Shown here: positions 40,799-41,487 of the stretch, one piece after another | Position numbering within the stretch: position 1 is the first letter of the stretch | How the letters are laid out: every line of letters begins with the position of its first letter | Assembly (NCBI GenBank): GCA_011389555.1 | Contig: JAABUD010000145.1 | Coordinates: forward strand, 1 to 41,487 | DNA length: 41,487 nucleotides | Source: Desulfotignum sp. | GTDB lineage: Bacteria > Desulfobacterota > Desulfobacteria > Desulfobacterales > Desulfobacteraceae | Direction of reading: 5' to 3' | Notes under the pieces: generated by a model | What the model was told of the DNA's origin: nothing | The model's input: only the letters and a program-made list of their open reading frames with translations | Database searches by the model: none | Made by a program: the position numbers and the translations under genes

Positions 40799-41487
40799 AA
40801 AAACCCTTCATCCGGAGATTGTCCACGGCCCGGCGCACCAAGGTAAACGAGATCCGCTCCTGCTCCAGGCGCAGGTTCGGGGCGTGGGTATGGTATCGCA
40901 GGGCATCGTAGACCCGGGCCTCATCGGGCAGAAGCAGCGGCAGGTCCCGGTTGACCGGGGAGGGCTCTGTGCCCCACAGGGGCTGGTGCGAGAGCAGGGT
41001 GGCCTCATCCATGAGAAAAGAGCGGGTTCGGGGAAAGTAATGCCGGATCATGTCGATCATGGCAAATCCGTGGGTGTCCAGATCCCCCCAGTACCAGAGG
41101 GGTTTGTCTGCCATCCAGCAGGCTTCGGACAGAACGGACAGGCTGTATCCCCGGCCGAAGATCACCAGGGCGTTGGGAAAGGGCGGAAATGACAGGGCTG
41201 TGATGTCGTTTTCCACAATAAAGATGGTGTCCGGCTGCACCGGCAGCCGGGCAAAGTCATGTGCCGGTATTTCCAGGTCGGACAACCCCATGATGGACAG
41301 ATCCGGATCCAGGAACCGGAACCGGACCCGGGCGGGCCGGGACAGAAAACCGAACCGGTTTTCAAAGGCTGCCGGACCTGATGCCCGTTCATCCACGGCG
41401 GTTTCCGGCAGCACACAGGTCAGCAGTTTCACCAGCCAGGCTTTGTGGGTTTCAATGAATTTGGTATCCACCCCGGGGATCTCCAGT
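40791..41487 (-). CDS. jetD: JetD, Wadjet anti-plasmid defence nuclease subunit (5' end outside window)
   Basis: The C-terminal part of JetD is read on the - strand and stays open to the window edge. The edge codons read LEIPGVDTKFIETHK, so translation continues beyond it and no start lies in the window. PGVDTKFIE-x-HK, ENDITALSFP, FGRGYSLSVL and LWYWGDLDTHGFAMID are typical of the DUF3322/DUF2220 family. The GDLDTHG motif is the Toprim-type acidic site of the topoisomerase VI-like nuclease. MDEATLLSHQPLWGTEP follows. JetD cleaves DNA extruded by the JetABC SMC complex in Wadjet systems. jetA, jetB and jetC would be expected to the right of the window. Confidence 0.88.
   Translation of the reverse strand, partial: LEIPGVDTKFIETHKAWLVKLLTCVLPETAVDERASGPAAFENRFGFLSRPARVRFRFLDPDLSIMGLSDLEIPAHDFARLPVQPDTIFIVENDITALSFPPFPNALVIFGRGYSLSVLSEACWMADKPLWYWGDLDTHGFAMIDMIRHYFPRTRSFLMDEATLLSHQPLWGTEPSPVNRDLPLLLPDEARVYDALRYHTHAPNLRLEQERISFTLVRRAVDNLRMKGFFR

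Overview
The window looks like part of a chromosome of an anaerobic Desulfobacterota-type bacterium; a Desulfobacteraceae relative such as Desulfotignum or Desulfobacter is my guess. The reasons are the mix of a TAXI-type TRAP transporter, an ADP-forming acyl-CoA synthetase, a molybdopterin oxidoreductase, a CC(G/C)G-rich moderately high-GC codon style and tightly overlapping gene strings. No rRNA or species marker is present, so the taxonomy is inference.

Left part (1-7760): an unbroken + strand run of the 3' end of hslV, hslU, argB, argD, argF, argH, a small lipoprotein, folK and a transaldolase-family gene. Most junctions overlap by 1-8 bases. It covers proteolysis, arginine synthesis from N-acetylglutamate to arginine without argG, folate synthesis and sugar phosphate metabolism. 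A tRNA-Gly/tRNA-Cys operon follows with a good promoter and terminator. Behind it lie an ORF6N-domain gene on the - strand and a degenerate copy of the 3' half of tRNA-Cys, which together look like the relic of a small integrated element.

Middle part (8800-19200): an ArsR-type regulator fused to a methyltransferase domain, with a dyad operator inside its own promoter, then manC. Next comes a seven-gene string: yqgE, a dynamin-like GTPase, a YpsA-like SLOG protein, a rhomboid protease with a DnaJ-like C-terminal domain, and ydbH-ynbE-ydbL. This string joins membrane remodelling, membrane proteolysis and inner-to-outer membrane lipid transport, and is the most attractive candidate for an undescribed functional unit.

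Centre right (19200-29000): a hypothetical gene, tRNA-Phe and rsmE on the - strand; a very acidic protein, valS and nadC on the + strand; a response regulator-diguanylate cyclase on the - strand; lepA on the + strand; an M20 peptidase on the - strand.

Right part (29100-39800): enoyl-CoA hydratase and ADP-forming acyl-CoA synthetase, then a TAXI-TRAP transporter (binding protein, fused permease), an unusual UspA protein and a molybdopterin oxidoreductase. I read this as an uptake-and-activation module for an organic acid whose identity cannot be seen. A DUF2147 protein and an aldo/keto reductase flank it.

Right edge (39785-41487): an AT-richer stretch with a TumE-type toxin-antitoxin pair, then the 3' end of jetD of a Wadjet anti-plasmid system that continues past the window. 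This is the edge of a defence island.
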